A stretch of DNA of 64,000 bases from Mycobacterium sp. 852014-50255_SCH5639931 (GTDB lineage Bacteria; Actinomycetota; Actinomycetes; Mycobacteriales; Mycobacteriaceae): assembly GCF_001665605.1 (NCBI RefSeq), contig NZ_LZSV01000038.1:1-64000 (forward strand), in the 5' to 3' direction. Under the pieces are notes generated by a model that was not told the DNA's origin, did not search any database, and saw only the letters and a program-made list of their open reading frames with translations. A program made the translations under genes and the position numbers. Positions 37,329 to 45,699 of the stretch are shown here, piece after piece (positions within the stretch are counted from its first letter, which is position 1; every line of letters begins with the position of its first letter).

Positions 37329-38060
37329 GTGGATTTGTTCCGCCGTGGGGGTTTGATTGCACGTAGCACCACCTTCGAAGTGTCGCGTCCTTATTCGGAG
37401 AAGGGCGCGAAGCGTCAGTTCGTTAAGCAACTTGAGTCGCGTGGGATAAGCGTCGTCTTCGATGTCGGGGCCAATTCTGGCCAATACGCCACCGACCTCA
37501 GGATGGCGGCGTACACGGGCCGGATCATCTCATTCGAACCCCTATCGGGACCGTTCTCGCTGCTGGAACGTAACGCATTGAAGGACCCACTTTGGCACTG
37601 CCGGCGGTGCGCCCTGGGTGACGTTGACGGCACCATCTCGATAAACGTCGCCGGCAACGCCGGCGCAAGTAGTTCCATCTTGCCGATGTTGAAGAGCCAT
37701 CAGGACGCCTTTCCTCCGGCGAATTATGTTGGAACGGAAGAGGTCCCGATACACCGGCTCGATTCGGTGGCGACTGAATTGCTGCAGCCGGCGGACAAGG
37801 TTTTCCTGAAGATCGACGTCCAGGGATTCGAGAAGCAGGTCATCGCCGGCGGCAAGCAAACGGTGGGTGACCGTTGCCTCGGCATGCAACTCGAACTGTC
37901 CTTCCTGCCCCTGTACGAAGGCGGCATGCTCATTCGTGAGGCGCTCGACCTCGTGTATTCCTTCGGCTTCACGTTGACGGGTTTGTTGCCCGGTTTCACC
38001 GACCCTCGCGACGGGCGGATGTTGCAGGCTGACGGGATCTTCTTCCGTGAGGATGATTGA
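37329..38060 (+). CDS. FkbM-family methyltransferase (Rv1513-like)
   Basis: 243 residues. SAM motif I is SVVFDVGANSGQYATDLRMA. ISFEPLSGPFSLLERNA and SILPMLKSHQDAFPPANY follow. The FkbM block is KVFLKIDVQGFEKQVIAGG. These enzymes O-methylate sugars or polyketides. The length and position after epiA correspond to M. tuberculosis Rv1513, a gene shared by mycobacteria that make no GPL, so its substrate may be a glycan common to the genus rather than a MAC-specific sugar. Convergent with the GT2 gene, 17 bases apart. Confidence 0.9.
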   Translation: MDLFRRGGLIARSTTFEVSRPYSEKGAKRQFVKQLESRGISVVFDVGANSGQYATDLRMAAYTGRIISFEPLSGPFSLLERNALKDPLWHCRRCALGDVDGTISINVAGNAGASSSILPMLKSHQDAFPPANYVGTEEVPIHRLDSVATELLQPADKVFLKIDVQGFEKQVIAGGKQTVGDRCLGMQLELSFLPLYEGGMLIREALDLVYSFGFTLTGLLPGFTDPRDGRMLQADGIFFREDD

Positions 38061-38077
38061 GGATCCCGGGCGGACGG

Positions 38078-38881
38078 CTACTCGCTTGGATGGCAGATTT
38101 GACGGCGTTTGGTTTCTTGTGTGAATACGTATTCCAGGAAGCGCAGGTAGTACTGCCAGGAGCGCAGATAAGCCCGCGAGATTCGCCGGCCACCCAGGGG
38201 ATACCGGCCATGCAAGTCCCACATGCGGCGCAGGTCATGGAACACCACGCTTGGGTGGCGATTGGTACCAACACCGGTGGTGTCAAAATCGCATAACACG
38301 CGCCGGATCGTAATCGGCTCCCGCGCCAGCGCAGCTCGCAAAATGAACTCTTGATCGGCGGCGACTCCGAAATCGAGGTCGTAGCCACCTAACTTGCGCA
38401 CGAGCGATGACCCAAAAAACGACGCCTGATGCGGAACCACCTGCAGGCCGGCGAGGAACTTGCGGAGACTAAAGGGTATCGGGCCACGGACGCGCCCGAG
38501 GCCGACCAGGTTATCCATGCCGAAGCCCCACACTTCGCGTGCGGGGCCCCGGCCCGAGATTGCCTCCACGGCCTGAGCCACCGCGTCGGGATCGGAGAAT
38601 CGATCGCCGGAGTGCATGAACCACAGCAGATCACCGGACGCGTGGGCGATGCCCTGGTTCATCGCGTCGTACCTTCCGCCGTCGGGCTCGGACTGCCAAT
38701 ACGCAAATCCCGGCTCACACTTGGACAGATACGCCACCACGTCGTCACCGGACCCCCCGTCGATGACGATGTGCTCGATGCGTCCGCCGTAGCGCTGAGC
38801 CCGCACGCTATCCACCGTCCGCTTGAGCCCGTCTAAATCGCGAAATGAGATCGTTATCACCGAGATGGTCGGAGCCGGCAT
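38078..38881 (-). CDS. Family 2 glycosyltransferase (Rv1514c-like)
   Basis: 267 residues from ATG 38881, preceded by AGGGGGA; earlier in-frame starts up to 39001 overlap the upstream gene. GT-A fold: PTISVITISFRDLDGLKRTV at the N-terminus, HIVIDGGSGDDVVAYL, YWQSEPDGGRYDAMNQGI (DxGxYDAMN typical of this subgroup) and ASGDLLWFMHSGDRF. QASFFGSSLVRKLGGYD follows. It is 13 bases downstream of the next GT2 gene, in one operon. M. tuberculosis has Rv1515c between these two; it is absent here. Confidence 0.9.
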   Translation of the reverse strand: MPAPTISVITISFRDLDGLKRTVDSVRAQRYGGRIEHIVIDGGSGDDVVAYLSKCEPGFAYWQSEPDGGRYDAMNQGIAHASGDLLWFMHSGDRFSDPDAVAQAVEAISGRGPAREVWGFGMDNLVGLGRVRGPIPFSLRKFLAGLQVVPHQASFFGSSLVRKLGGYDLDFGVAADQEFILRAALAREPITIRRVLCDFDTTGVGTNRHPSVVFHDLRRMWDLHGRYPLGGRRISRAYLRSWQYYLRFLEYVFTQETKRRQICHPSE

Positions 38882-38894
38882 CACCAACTTCCCC

Positions 38895-39947
38895 CTAACA
38901 TTTGTTGCTGCCCGGCCCCGCGGGACTGTTTGTGCTTCTTCGGCGTTTGGGACCGGATGGCCAGACGTCGGCAAGTCCCCGTCGGCTCGGCGCAACGGCA
39001 AGCAGCCTGCGCCTTATGGTCGTGAGCCGCTGCGCGGGCGTCGCCCAGTGGTGTTGCAGCGCAAGCATTGCGAACCGCGGGTGTTGCGCGATGGTTTTCT
39101 CGAGTGCGGCGCGACCTTCGGGACCCGGGACCTTGGCGATCTGATGCAGGATCCAGTCGGCCATCACGGCAATGAGTTGCTGGCGCACCGTGTCGCCCTC
39201 GAACAGGTCGAACATGGCATCGAACGTCGCCGCATGCCCGGGACCTTGCGTCAACCAGAACTTTGGCGGATCCACAACCTGGTTGTGCCACATGCCTTCT
39301 GCGTGTCGGCGGTAGACGGCCATCGTTTCCGGCAGCATAGCGATGTCGCCATGGGCCGCGTGCAGGACATGTAAGTACCAGTCCAGGGGCATGATGTCGC
39401 GGGGGATGTCGTCGTAGCGCTGGAGGCGGCGGTACATGACGGAGTTGGTCTGGATGAAGTTCATCAAGAGGAGGGCTTCTAAGCTGAGGTTGCCCCGCAG
39501 GTAGATCGGGGGGAACTTCGAATCGTCAGCGCGACCGTCGTCCCACATCACTCGTACCGGATGGAAGCACACCGCTGTGTCCGGGTGCTGGTCGAGGAAT
39601 GCTACCTGTTTGCTGAGCTTCAGGGGATCGGTCCAGAAATCGTCGCCCTCGCAGAGCGCAACATACTGGCCGCGAGCGATCGACAGGGCCCCGACGAGGT
39701 TCGCGTTGAGCCCGAGGTTCTCGGGCCGAAAGATCGGCCGGAATAGCTGAGGGTAGCGCTCGACGTACTCCCCGATGATCATCGTCGTCGCATCGGTCGA
39801 GGCATCGTCGGCGACGACGACCTCCACGGGGAAGTCGGTTTGCTGAGCGACAAAACTGTCGAATGCCTGGCGGACGTAGGCCTCCTGGTTATGCGTGGTC
39901 GTTACGATGCTCACCTTGGGGGAGTTCGTTCCCGTCTCTTCCGTCAG
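38895..39947 (-). CDS. Family 2 glycosyltransferase (Rv1516c-like), possible CTG start
   Basis: 350 residues if initiated at CTG 39947; 339 if at GTG 39914. GT-A fold: VSIVTTTHNQEAYVRQAFDS, VVVADDASTDATTMII, then ARGQYVALCEGDDFWTDPLK with the DxD-like EGDD. MPLDWYLHVLHAAHGDIAML and YRRHAEGMWHN complete the domain. GTG 39914 sits on the first conserved strand with no ribosome site, while AAGGAGG lies six bases before CTG 39947, and the 11 codons between (LTEETGTNSPK) are open. No ATG, GTG or TTG lies in frame just upstream of the CTG. Confidence 0.9.
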   Translation of the reverse strand: MTEETGTNSPKVSIVTTTHNQEAYVRQAFDSFVAQQTDFPVEVVVADDASTDATTMIIGEYVERYPQLFRPIFRPENLGLNANLVGALSIARGQYVALCEGDDFWTDPLKLSKQVAFLDQHPDTAVCFHPVRVMWDDGRADDSKFPPIYLRGNLSLEALLLMNFIQTNSVMYRRLQRYDDIPRDIMPLDWYLHVLHAAHGDIAMLPETMAVYRRHAEGMWHNQVVDPPKFWLTQGPGHAATFDAMFDLFEGDTVRQQLIAVMADWILHQIAKVPGPEGRAALEKTIAQHPRFAMLALQHHWATPAQRLTTIRRRLLAVAPSRRGLADVWPSGPKRRRSTNSPAGPGSNKC

Positions 39948-40029
39948 CGCCGGCCTCCTTCCATAACGACGGCAAGGACCCGCACGTCCTCGTCAGGGGG
40001 CTCCTGCTGGGCCCTCCACCGGCAACGCC

Positions 40030-40821
40030 TCACGAGCGGGACTCGGCGGCGCGGCGATAGCCGCGCACGGCGAGTGGAATGAACGCCGCGAGCAACACCA
40101 CCGCCCAAAGGAGTGTCATCGCCAGAGGCAACACCAGCTCTCCGCCGTGGGCCAGCGCCCACATCGTTTCGATGGGCGGCGACATCGGTTGAAAGCGGAC
40201 CAGTGGTCGAAGCCAATCCGGGTAGAGCCCGATGGGAGTGGTACCGGGATTGAGAAACCCCAGCGAGACGGTGACGCCTACCAACCACGTCATGACGGCT
40301 CGGCCGTTGGCGCGGACGGCCAGTGCCATCACCAATGCCGTGAACCCGACCACGGTTATCGACGGAATCAGCACGTAAATCAGCACCGTCAACCAGCCGT
40401 GCGTGAAGCGCAGCCCTAATACGATCCCAACGCTGGTAACCAGGACCGTCCCGAGGAGCGCCCGCACTACATCGGCGGCCATACGTCCGACGAGCACGCT
40501 GGCCCGGTGAACCGGCATCACCCACATCCGGCTGAGCAACCCCACCTCACGCTCGATTTGTATGCCGACTGAGCCGCCCAGGGCACCGAATAAAGCGGAC
40601 AGCACTGCGCACAGCGGGACCAAGCCGTAAACGCTGTCGACGCCCGTGACTGCGCGCACCCGCTCGCCCAGCACCACTTGGTAGATCAGCATCAGGGAGA
40701 TGGGAAACAGAAGCGATCCCGACAGCACACCATAGTCACGCCGCCACCGCGTAAAGAGTCGACCGGCTTGCACCCAGCTTTGGGCCAGCAGCGAGCCTTG
40801 AACACCGGACCGCGACGTCAC
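40030..40821 (-). CDS. drrC: ABC-2 type transporter permease
   Basis: 263 residues from GTG 40821, whose GTGA overlaps the drrB stop. Six hydrophobic segments of the ABC-2/daunorubicin-resistance permease family: LLFPISLMLIYQVVLGERV, PLCAVLSALFGALGGSVGIQ, a loop EREVGLLSRMWVMPVHRASV (the conserved ExExGTLxxL-like coupling segment), then VVGFTALVMALAVRANGRA. It pairs with DrrB and DrrA. In MAC, drrC is the usual boundary of the serovar-specific GPL region. Substrate not shown; GPL or a GPL intermediate is presumed. Confidence 0.92.
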   Translation of the reverse strand: MTSRSGVQGSLLAQSWVQAGRLFTRWRRDYGVLSGSLLFPISLMLIYQVVLGERVRAVTGVDSVYGLVPLCAVLSALFGALGGSVGIQIEREVGLLSRMWVMPVHRASVLVGRMAADVVRALLGTVLVTSVGIVLGLRFTHGWLTVLIYVLIPSITVVGFTALVMALAVRANGRAVMTWLVGVTVSLGFLNPGTTPIGLYPDWLRPLVRFQPMSPPIETMWALAHGGELVLPLAMTLLWAVVLLAAFIPLAVRGYRRAAESRS

Positions 40822-41561
40822 CGAGCCCGCCTCTGCATCCGCAGCGTGATCGCGCCGAACACCAGCACCATGCCCACGCACCAAACCGCGCTGGCGGCCA
40901 AATTGCTGACCGCAACGTGCCCACCTGCCAAGCCGCGCAGCGTCTCGGCAACCTGGGACACCGGCTGGTTGCGCACGTACGGGCGCAGCCAGCCAGGAAA
41001 GGTTTTTTCCGGGGCGATTCCGGTGGAGAGCATGAACAGCAGCAGCTGGGGGACGAACAGCACGTGGCTGACCCCTTGCAAACTGCTTGAACTCGACCCC
41101 AGCGCATCGGCACCCAACGCCACGGCTAGGCAGAGCAGCAACGCGACGAAAACAAATGCCAGCGCATAGACTGGGCCGCCGGTCATCCGGAATCCGAAGG
41201 CATAACCGGCGATCAAAGCAACCAAGAGGGTAAGGGTGGCCCGCATCAGGGTCGCCGCCATGCGGGCGCTCACGGGCACCGCTGCGGCCATCGGCAGCGT
41301 CGCCAACCTCTCGCCCAGGGCAGACAAGCGATCACGTGCCGCGCGGTCCCCGGTCAACAGGGCTACAAAAACGACCGATTGCACGACGACCGCAGGCAGG
41401 AGATACTGCGCATAACTGACCCGGCCGGTGTCAACCAAGCCGCGCAGCGCCACGCTGAACCCTGCTAAATACCCGACGGGCGACGCCATTTCGTAGACCA
41501 TCCCGCCATCGCGGACCGAAGAGATCAACGAGCGTTCGGTGAGGGCACCCAGGGCGCTCAT
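40818..41561 (-). CDS. drrB: ABC-2 type transporter permease
   Basis: 247 residues, ABC-2 permease with six hydrophobic stretches (YLLPAVVVQSVVFVALLTGD, RATLTLLVALIAGYAFGFRM, YALAFVFVALLLCLAVALGA among them). The loop RAARDRLSALGERLATLPMA is the coupling segment. LLLFMLSTGIAPEKTFPGWL and VRNQPVSQVAETLRGLAGG near the end are characteristic of DrrB/DrrC permeases. It overlaps drrA and drrC by four bases on each side, so subunit amounts are coupled. Confidence 0.92.
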   Translation of the reverse strand: MSALGALTERSLISSVRDGGMVYEMASPVGYLAGFSVALRGLVDTGRVSYAQYLLPAVVVQSVVFVALLTGDRAARDRLSALGERLATLPMAAAVPVSARMAATLMRATLTLLVALIAGYAFGFRMTGGPVYALAFVFVALLLCLAVALGADALGSSSSSLQGVSHVLFVPQLLLFMLSTGIAPEKTFPGWLRPYVRNQPVSQVAETLRGLAGGHVAVSNLAASAVWCVGMVLVFGAITLRMQRRAR

Positions 41562-42505
41562 GATTTGATGACAGCTCGTTCGGTGAGGTGCAGGAACGCC
41601 TCATCGAGCGAGGGTTTGCGTAGCGAGATATCGGCGAATTCGATGTCGATCGCATTGACCCGGCGAAACACCTCGCCCAGAGTCGCCAGCCCGTCGGGTG
41701 CGACCACCGACACCGAGTTCGTGTCGGCGTCGACATCGATCCCGTCCAAGCCTGCCAGTGCCGCCGCGACCTGAGGCAGATCAGCCGGATTGGCCGGAGT
41801 CACCTCACAGTAGCTCGTACCCACCCGGCTCTTGAGCTCCTCGGCGGTGCCGCTGGCTATCACCTCTCCATGGCCGATGACGACGATCGAATCGCTCAGC
41901 ACATCGGCCTCTTCCAAGTACTGCGTGGTCAGCAACACGGTGATGCCCTGACGGGCCAACGAGCTCACCAGGGCCCACACGGTACGGCGGCTGCGGGGGT
42001 CCAGCCCCGTGGTCGGCTCGTCTAGAAAGAGCACCTTCGGAAGCACCATTAGGGCGCTGGCGAGGTCGACGCGTCGCCACATGCCTCCGGAATAGGTGGA
42101 CACCCGCCGGTCGGCGGCCGCGACGAGGTCGAACTGCTCAAGTAGCTCGCCAGCGCGGGCATTTGCCTCCCTGCGACGAAGGCCACGCAACCGGCCGAAC
42201 AACACCAGGTTCTCCCGGCCGCTGAGCAGCGGGTCCATCGAGGCGAACTGGCCGGCCACCCCGATGCTCGCACGCACCCGGGCGGGCTCGCGAGAGATGT
42301 CGTATCCGGCGACGGTGGCACGACCCGAAGTCGGCCGGATCAGCGTGGAGAGGATGTTGATGGTGGTCGTCTTGCCGGCGCCATTGTGGCCGAGAAGGCC
42401 GCACACCGTCCCCTCCGGGACCGAGAAGCTCACGCCACGCAACGCTGGCGTGCTCTTCCCGAATGTCTTTGTGAGGCCGTCAACCTCGATCGCCAGTGGA
42501 CTCAC
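41558..42505 (-). CDS. drrA: ABC transporter ATP-binding protein (DrrA family)
   Basis: 315 residues. Walker A is GLLGHNGAGKTTTINIL (about 37-53), Q-loop VAGQFASMDPLLSGRENL, signature YSGGMWRRVDLASALM, Walker B VLFLDEPTTGLDP, and the H-loop lies in TTQYLEEADVLSD, where Gln replaces the usual His, as in the daunorubicin-resistance ABC group. The C-terminal DrrA-type extension ends DEAFLHLTERAVIKS. GTG start at 42505. It powers DrrB/DrrC and opens a minus-strand operon that continues into two GT2 genes. Confidence 0.94.
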   Translation of the reverse strand: MSPLAIEVDGLTKTFGKSTPALRGVSFSVPEGTVCGLLGHNGAGKTTTINILSTLIRPTSGRATVAGYDISREPARVRASIGVAGQFASMDPLLSGRENLVLFGRLRGLRRREANARAGELLEQFDLVAAADRRVSTYSGGMWRRVDLASALMVLPKVLFLDEPTTGLDPRSRRTVWALVSSLARQGITVLLTTQYLEEADVLSDSIVVIGHGEVIASGTAEELKSRVGTSYCEVTPANPADLPQVAAALAGLDGIDVDADTNSVSVVAPDGLATLGEVFRRVNAIDIEFADISLRKPSLDEAFLHLTERAVIKS

Positions 42506-42581
42506 AGTGGCGAGTATTTCATGGTGGTTGCACGCATGTTGGCCATATTCGTAGGGGAGGACGACACTATCCGAGACATAG

Positions 42582-42607
42582 CTAACCTTCTCCGCTGCGG
42601 CGGTTAG
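42582..42607 (-). terminator. Possible hairpin terminator after mmpL4b
   Basis: CTAACC (42582-42587) and GGTTAG (42602-42607) are perfect inverted repeats with a GC-rich inner CCGC/GCGG, 12 bases past the mmpL4b stop and 77 bases before drrA. No T-tract follows. It might terminate or attenuate read-through from mmpL4b into drrA. Confidence 0.3.
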
Positions 42608-42618
42608 ACCGACGGCTC

Positions 42619-45534
42619 CTAGACGGACGGCCGCGGAATTTCGGCTGTCGGTGCGTCATCGTCGTGTCCGCCACCGTGCAACAGCAACGAACGCACCAGC
42701 GGACGCGGTCCCTCCGCCCGAAGCATTTGGCTCGCGGGGCGCGGACGAACTATCTGCGGCCACCAGAACCAACGTCCCAGCAGCCTGGCGATAGACGGTG
42801 TCATGAACGAGCGGACGATCAAGGTGTCGAACAATAGCCCCAGGCCGATGGTGGTACCCACCTGGCCGATAATCCGCAGATCGCTGGCCGCCATCGAGGC
42901 CATCGTGAACGCGAACACCAGGCCCGCATTCGTCACGACTTTACCGGTACCACCCATCGCACGAATGATGCCGGTATTTATACCGCCGGCTATTTCCTCT
43001 TTCATCCGGGACACTAGCAGCAAGTTATAGTCGGACCCCACCGCCAGCAGGACGATCACAGACATCGGCAGCACCATCCAGTACAAGTTGATGCCCAGAA
43101 TGTATTGCCAGATCAGTACCGAAAGCCCGAACGATGAGCCGAGCGAAAGGGCCACCGTGCCAACAATAACCAGTGCGGCCACAAAGCTTCGCGTGATGAT
43201 CAGCATGATGATGAAAATAAGGCAGAGCGCCCCGACACCCGCGATAAAGAGATCGTATGTGGAGCCATCACGGAAGTCTTTGAATGTCGACGCGGTGCCG
43301 GCGATAAAGATCTTGGAAGGCTCCAGCGGTGTCGTCTTGAGCGCCTCCTCGGCAGCCGTCCTGATCTTATCGATACGAGCGAGGCCGTCGGGTGACGCGG
43401 GATCGCCTTTGTGCGAAATGATGAATCGAGCCGCCTTACCGTCCGGGGACAAAAATTGACTCATCGCACGCTTAAAGTCCGCGTTGTTGAAGATGTCGGG
43501 GGGTAGGAAAAAGGAATCATCGTCTTTGGCGGCGTCGAACGTCGCCCCCATAGCGGTGGCGTTCTCTTTCTGGTTATTCATTTGGCCAAGCGTTCCGGAC
43601 ATGGTGCTGTAGGCCGTCAGGAGCATGTTTCGCGCGTCTTCCGCAACTGCGATGGTCGGCGGGAAGACCTCGAGCAACTGGGGCAACAGCACGTCCATCT
43701 TGTTTAGATCGACAATGAGCTCGCCTAGCTTATCGCTCAGTGTATCGACCCCATCGAGTGTGTCAAACACATTCCTGAGTGACCAGCATATGGGGATATC
43801 GTAGCAGTGCCGCTCCCAGTAGAAATAACTTCGAATCGGCCTGTAAAAGTCCTCAAAATCGCTCAAGTGATCCCTGATCTCAGCTATAACGGCGCTCATT
43901 TCTTTAGTTTTGCCGATCGAGTCGTGAGTTATAGCGGTGATCTGCTTCTGCAGTTCGTACATGCGCTTCATCATCGAGATCTGATAAGTCAGCATATCCG
44001 CCTGCTTGAGCATATCGTTCGTACGGTCTTTGATGTATTTTTGATCTTGCTGCATAACCGCATATTGCATTTGCAGCAAAAATGGTATTGACGTGTGTTG
44101 AATCGGCGTGCCCTCGGGACGGGTTATGCCCTGCACCCGAGAGATGCCGTGAACTTTGAATATCGCCTTAGCTAGTCTGTGCAGGACCAGGAAATCCGCG
44201 GGATTGCGCATATCGTGATCTGATTCGATCATCACGATTTCGGGCATCATTCGTGATTGAGAGAAATGGCGATCGGCAGCCGCGTATCCCACATTCGCGG
44301 CTATGTCATTGGGCATGTAGAGTCGGTTGTTGTAGCTCGTCTGGTAGCCGGGCAATGTCAACAGCCCGACCACTGCGATTGCTATCGTCGCCGCGAGGAT
44401 GGGCACGGGCCAGCGGACAATCGACGTACCGATCCGGCGCCATCGACCGAACGCGAGAATCCGCTTGGGGTCGAATAGGCCGAAGCCACTCCCGATGGTG
44501 AGCACCGCGGGAACCAGCGTGAGCGCGATCACGACCGCCACGAGCATGCCCACGGCGCACGGCATACCCATGGTCTGGAAAATGGGCATGCGGGTAAAGC
44601 CCAAGCACAACATCGCCCCGGCGATCGTCAAGCCCGAACCCAATACGACCGGAGCCACCCCGCGGTAGGTGGTGTAGAAGGCAGTTTCCCGGTCCTCGCC
44701 AGCCTGACGTGCCTCTTGATATCGACCGAAGAAGAATATCGCGTAATCGGTTCCGGCGGCCATTGCGAGCGCCACCAGCAAGTTCACGGCAAAAGTGGAG
44801 AGCGCGACGAGACTATGATCGCCGAGGAACGCAACGATTCCCCTGGCGGCAAGGACCTCGATCCCCACGGTGACCAGCAACAGAATTACGGTGAGGACCG
44901 ACCGGTAGACGAAAAGCAGCACCACAAAAATTATCAGCGCGCCAACTGCGGTCATCTTCAGAATGGATCTGTCACCAGCCTGCTGCATATCCGATAAGAG
45001 CGCTGATGGCCCGGTGACATAAACCTTGAGTGCCGGAGGCGGTGGTGTCCGCGCGATGATATTGCGTACTGCGGCAATGGAGTCCTGGCCCAAGGTCGTG
45101 CCTTGGTTGCCGGCAAGATTCAGTTGCACATAAACGGCCTTGCCATCGTCACTCTGCGCGCCCGCCGCCGTCAGTCGATCTCCCCAGAGATCCTGCACAT
45201 GCTCGACATGCTTCGGGTCTGCTTTTAGGGCGCGGACCAGTTGGTCATAGTAGTTGTGAACGTCGTCGCCGAGGCGCTGCTGCCCCTCCAGCACGACCAT
45301 CGCAATACTGTCCGAATCGGACTCTTTGAAGTCCCTTCCCATGCGCTGCATGGCCTGTACCGCCGGTGCATCTTGCGGAGCCAATGGCACGGAATGCTCT
45401 CGGCCGACCGTCTCCAACCATGGAACACCGAAAGTCACAAGCAACGTCAGCGCCACCCACGCCAGGATGATGAGCACCGAAAGTCGGCGGATGCTCCGGG
45501 CGACGAAAGGGGCTCGAGCGTGTTCGTTGCTCAT
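42619..45534 (-). CDS. mmpL4b: MmpL-family RND lipid transporter, second copy
   Basis: 971 residues. Proton-driven RND exporter of GPL across the inner membrane, working with MmpS4 and MmpL4a. N-terminal TM ([20 protein letters not shown]) leads to a large periplasmic domain, then a TM cluster with the [19 protein letters not shown] Asp-Tyr proton-relay pair. The second half repeats the plan, with [19 protein letters not shown] as the second pair and [20 protein letters not shown]. The long periplasmic insertion (about 480-640) is helical and could form the MmpL4/5-type coiled-coil hairpin. An mmpS remnant ends on its start codon. Confidence 0.96.
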   Translation of the reverse strand: MSNEHARAPFVARSIRRLSVLIILAWVALTLLVTFGVPWLETVGREHSVPLAPQDAPAVQAMQRMGRDFKESDSDSIAMVVLEGQQRLGDDVHNYYDQLVRALKADPKHVEHVQDLWGDRLTAAGAQSDDGKAVYVQLNLAGNQGTTLGQDSIAAVRNIIARTPPPPALKVYVTGPSALLSDMQQAGDRSILKMTAVGALIIFVVLLFVYRSVLTVILLLVTVGIEVLAARGIVAFLGDHSLVALSTFAVNLLVALAMAAGTDYAIFFFGRYQEARQAGEDRETAFYTTYRGVAPVVLGSGLTIAGAMLCLGFTRMPIFQTMGMPCAVGMLVAVVIALTLVPAVLTIGSGFGLFDPKRILAFGRWRRIGTSIVRWPVPILAATIAIAVVGLLTLPGYQTSYNNRLYMPNDIAANVGYAAADRHFSQSRMMPEIVMIESDHDMRNPADFLVLHRLAKAIFKVHGISRVQGITRPEGTPIQHTSIPFLLQMQYAVMQQDQKYIKDRTNDMLKQADMLTYQISMMKRMYELQKQITAITHDSIGKTKEMSAVIAEIRDHLSDFEDFYRPIRSYFYWERHCYDIPICWSLRNVFDTLDGVDTLSDKLGELIVDLNKMDVLLPQLLEVFPPTIAVAEDARNMLLTAYSTMSGTLGQMNNQKENATAMGATFDAAKDDDSFFLPPDIFNNADFKRAMSQFLSPDGKAARFIISHKGDPASPDGLARIDKIRTAAEEALKTTPLEPSKIFIAGTASTFKDFRDGSTYDLFIAGVGALCLIFIIMLIITRSFVAALVIVGTVALSLGSSFGLSVLIWQYILGINLYWMVLPMSVIVLLAVGSDYNLLLVSRMKEEIAGGINTGIIRAMGGTGKVVTNAGLVFAFTMASMAASDLRIIGQVGTTIGLGLLFDTLIVRSFMTPSIARLLGRWFWWPQIVRPRPASQMLRAEGPRPLVRSLLLHGGGHDDDAPTAEIPRPSV

Positions 45535-45690
45535 TCGGCCCTCAACAGCCAGGTATCGCGAGCATTCAGTTGGTGCGCGATCCTCGCAGCCTTGACCACA
45601 CCGTCCACGTCGGCGCAGCGGCGAATGTCGTCCCTAATGTGCTGTGTCACGATGTTCCCCACGGTCGCGGTCCCTGTCCTGGAAGTGGAA
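45531..45690 (-). pseudogene. mmpS remnant between mmpL4a and mmpL4b
   Basis: Translating the minus strand before mmpL4b gives [20 protein letters not shown] then [20 protein letters not shown] and AE-stop. The intact MmpS4 C-terminus reads [20 protein letters not shown] then [20 protein letters not shown] and AT-stop. The shared GN(I/V)V.Q, C..VDGVVKA.R, H.LNA and L.A in register show homology. The remnant's TGA overlaps the mmpL4b ATG as ATGA, exactly as the intact mmpS4 stop overlaps mmpL4a. Everything upstream of the last 50 or so codons is gone. A GTG at 45662 could still start a 43-residue peptide. Confidence 0.85.
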
Positions 45691-45699
45691 GTCCGCCAG

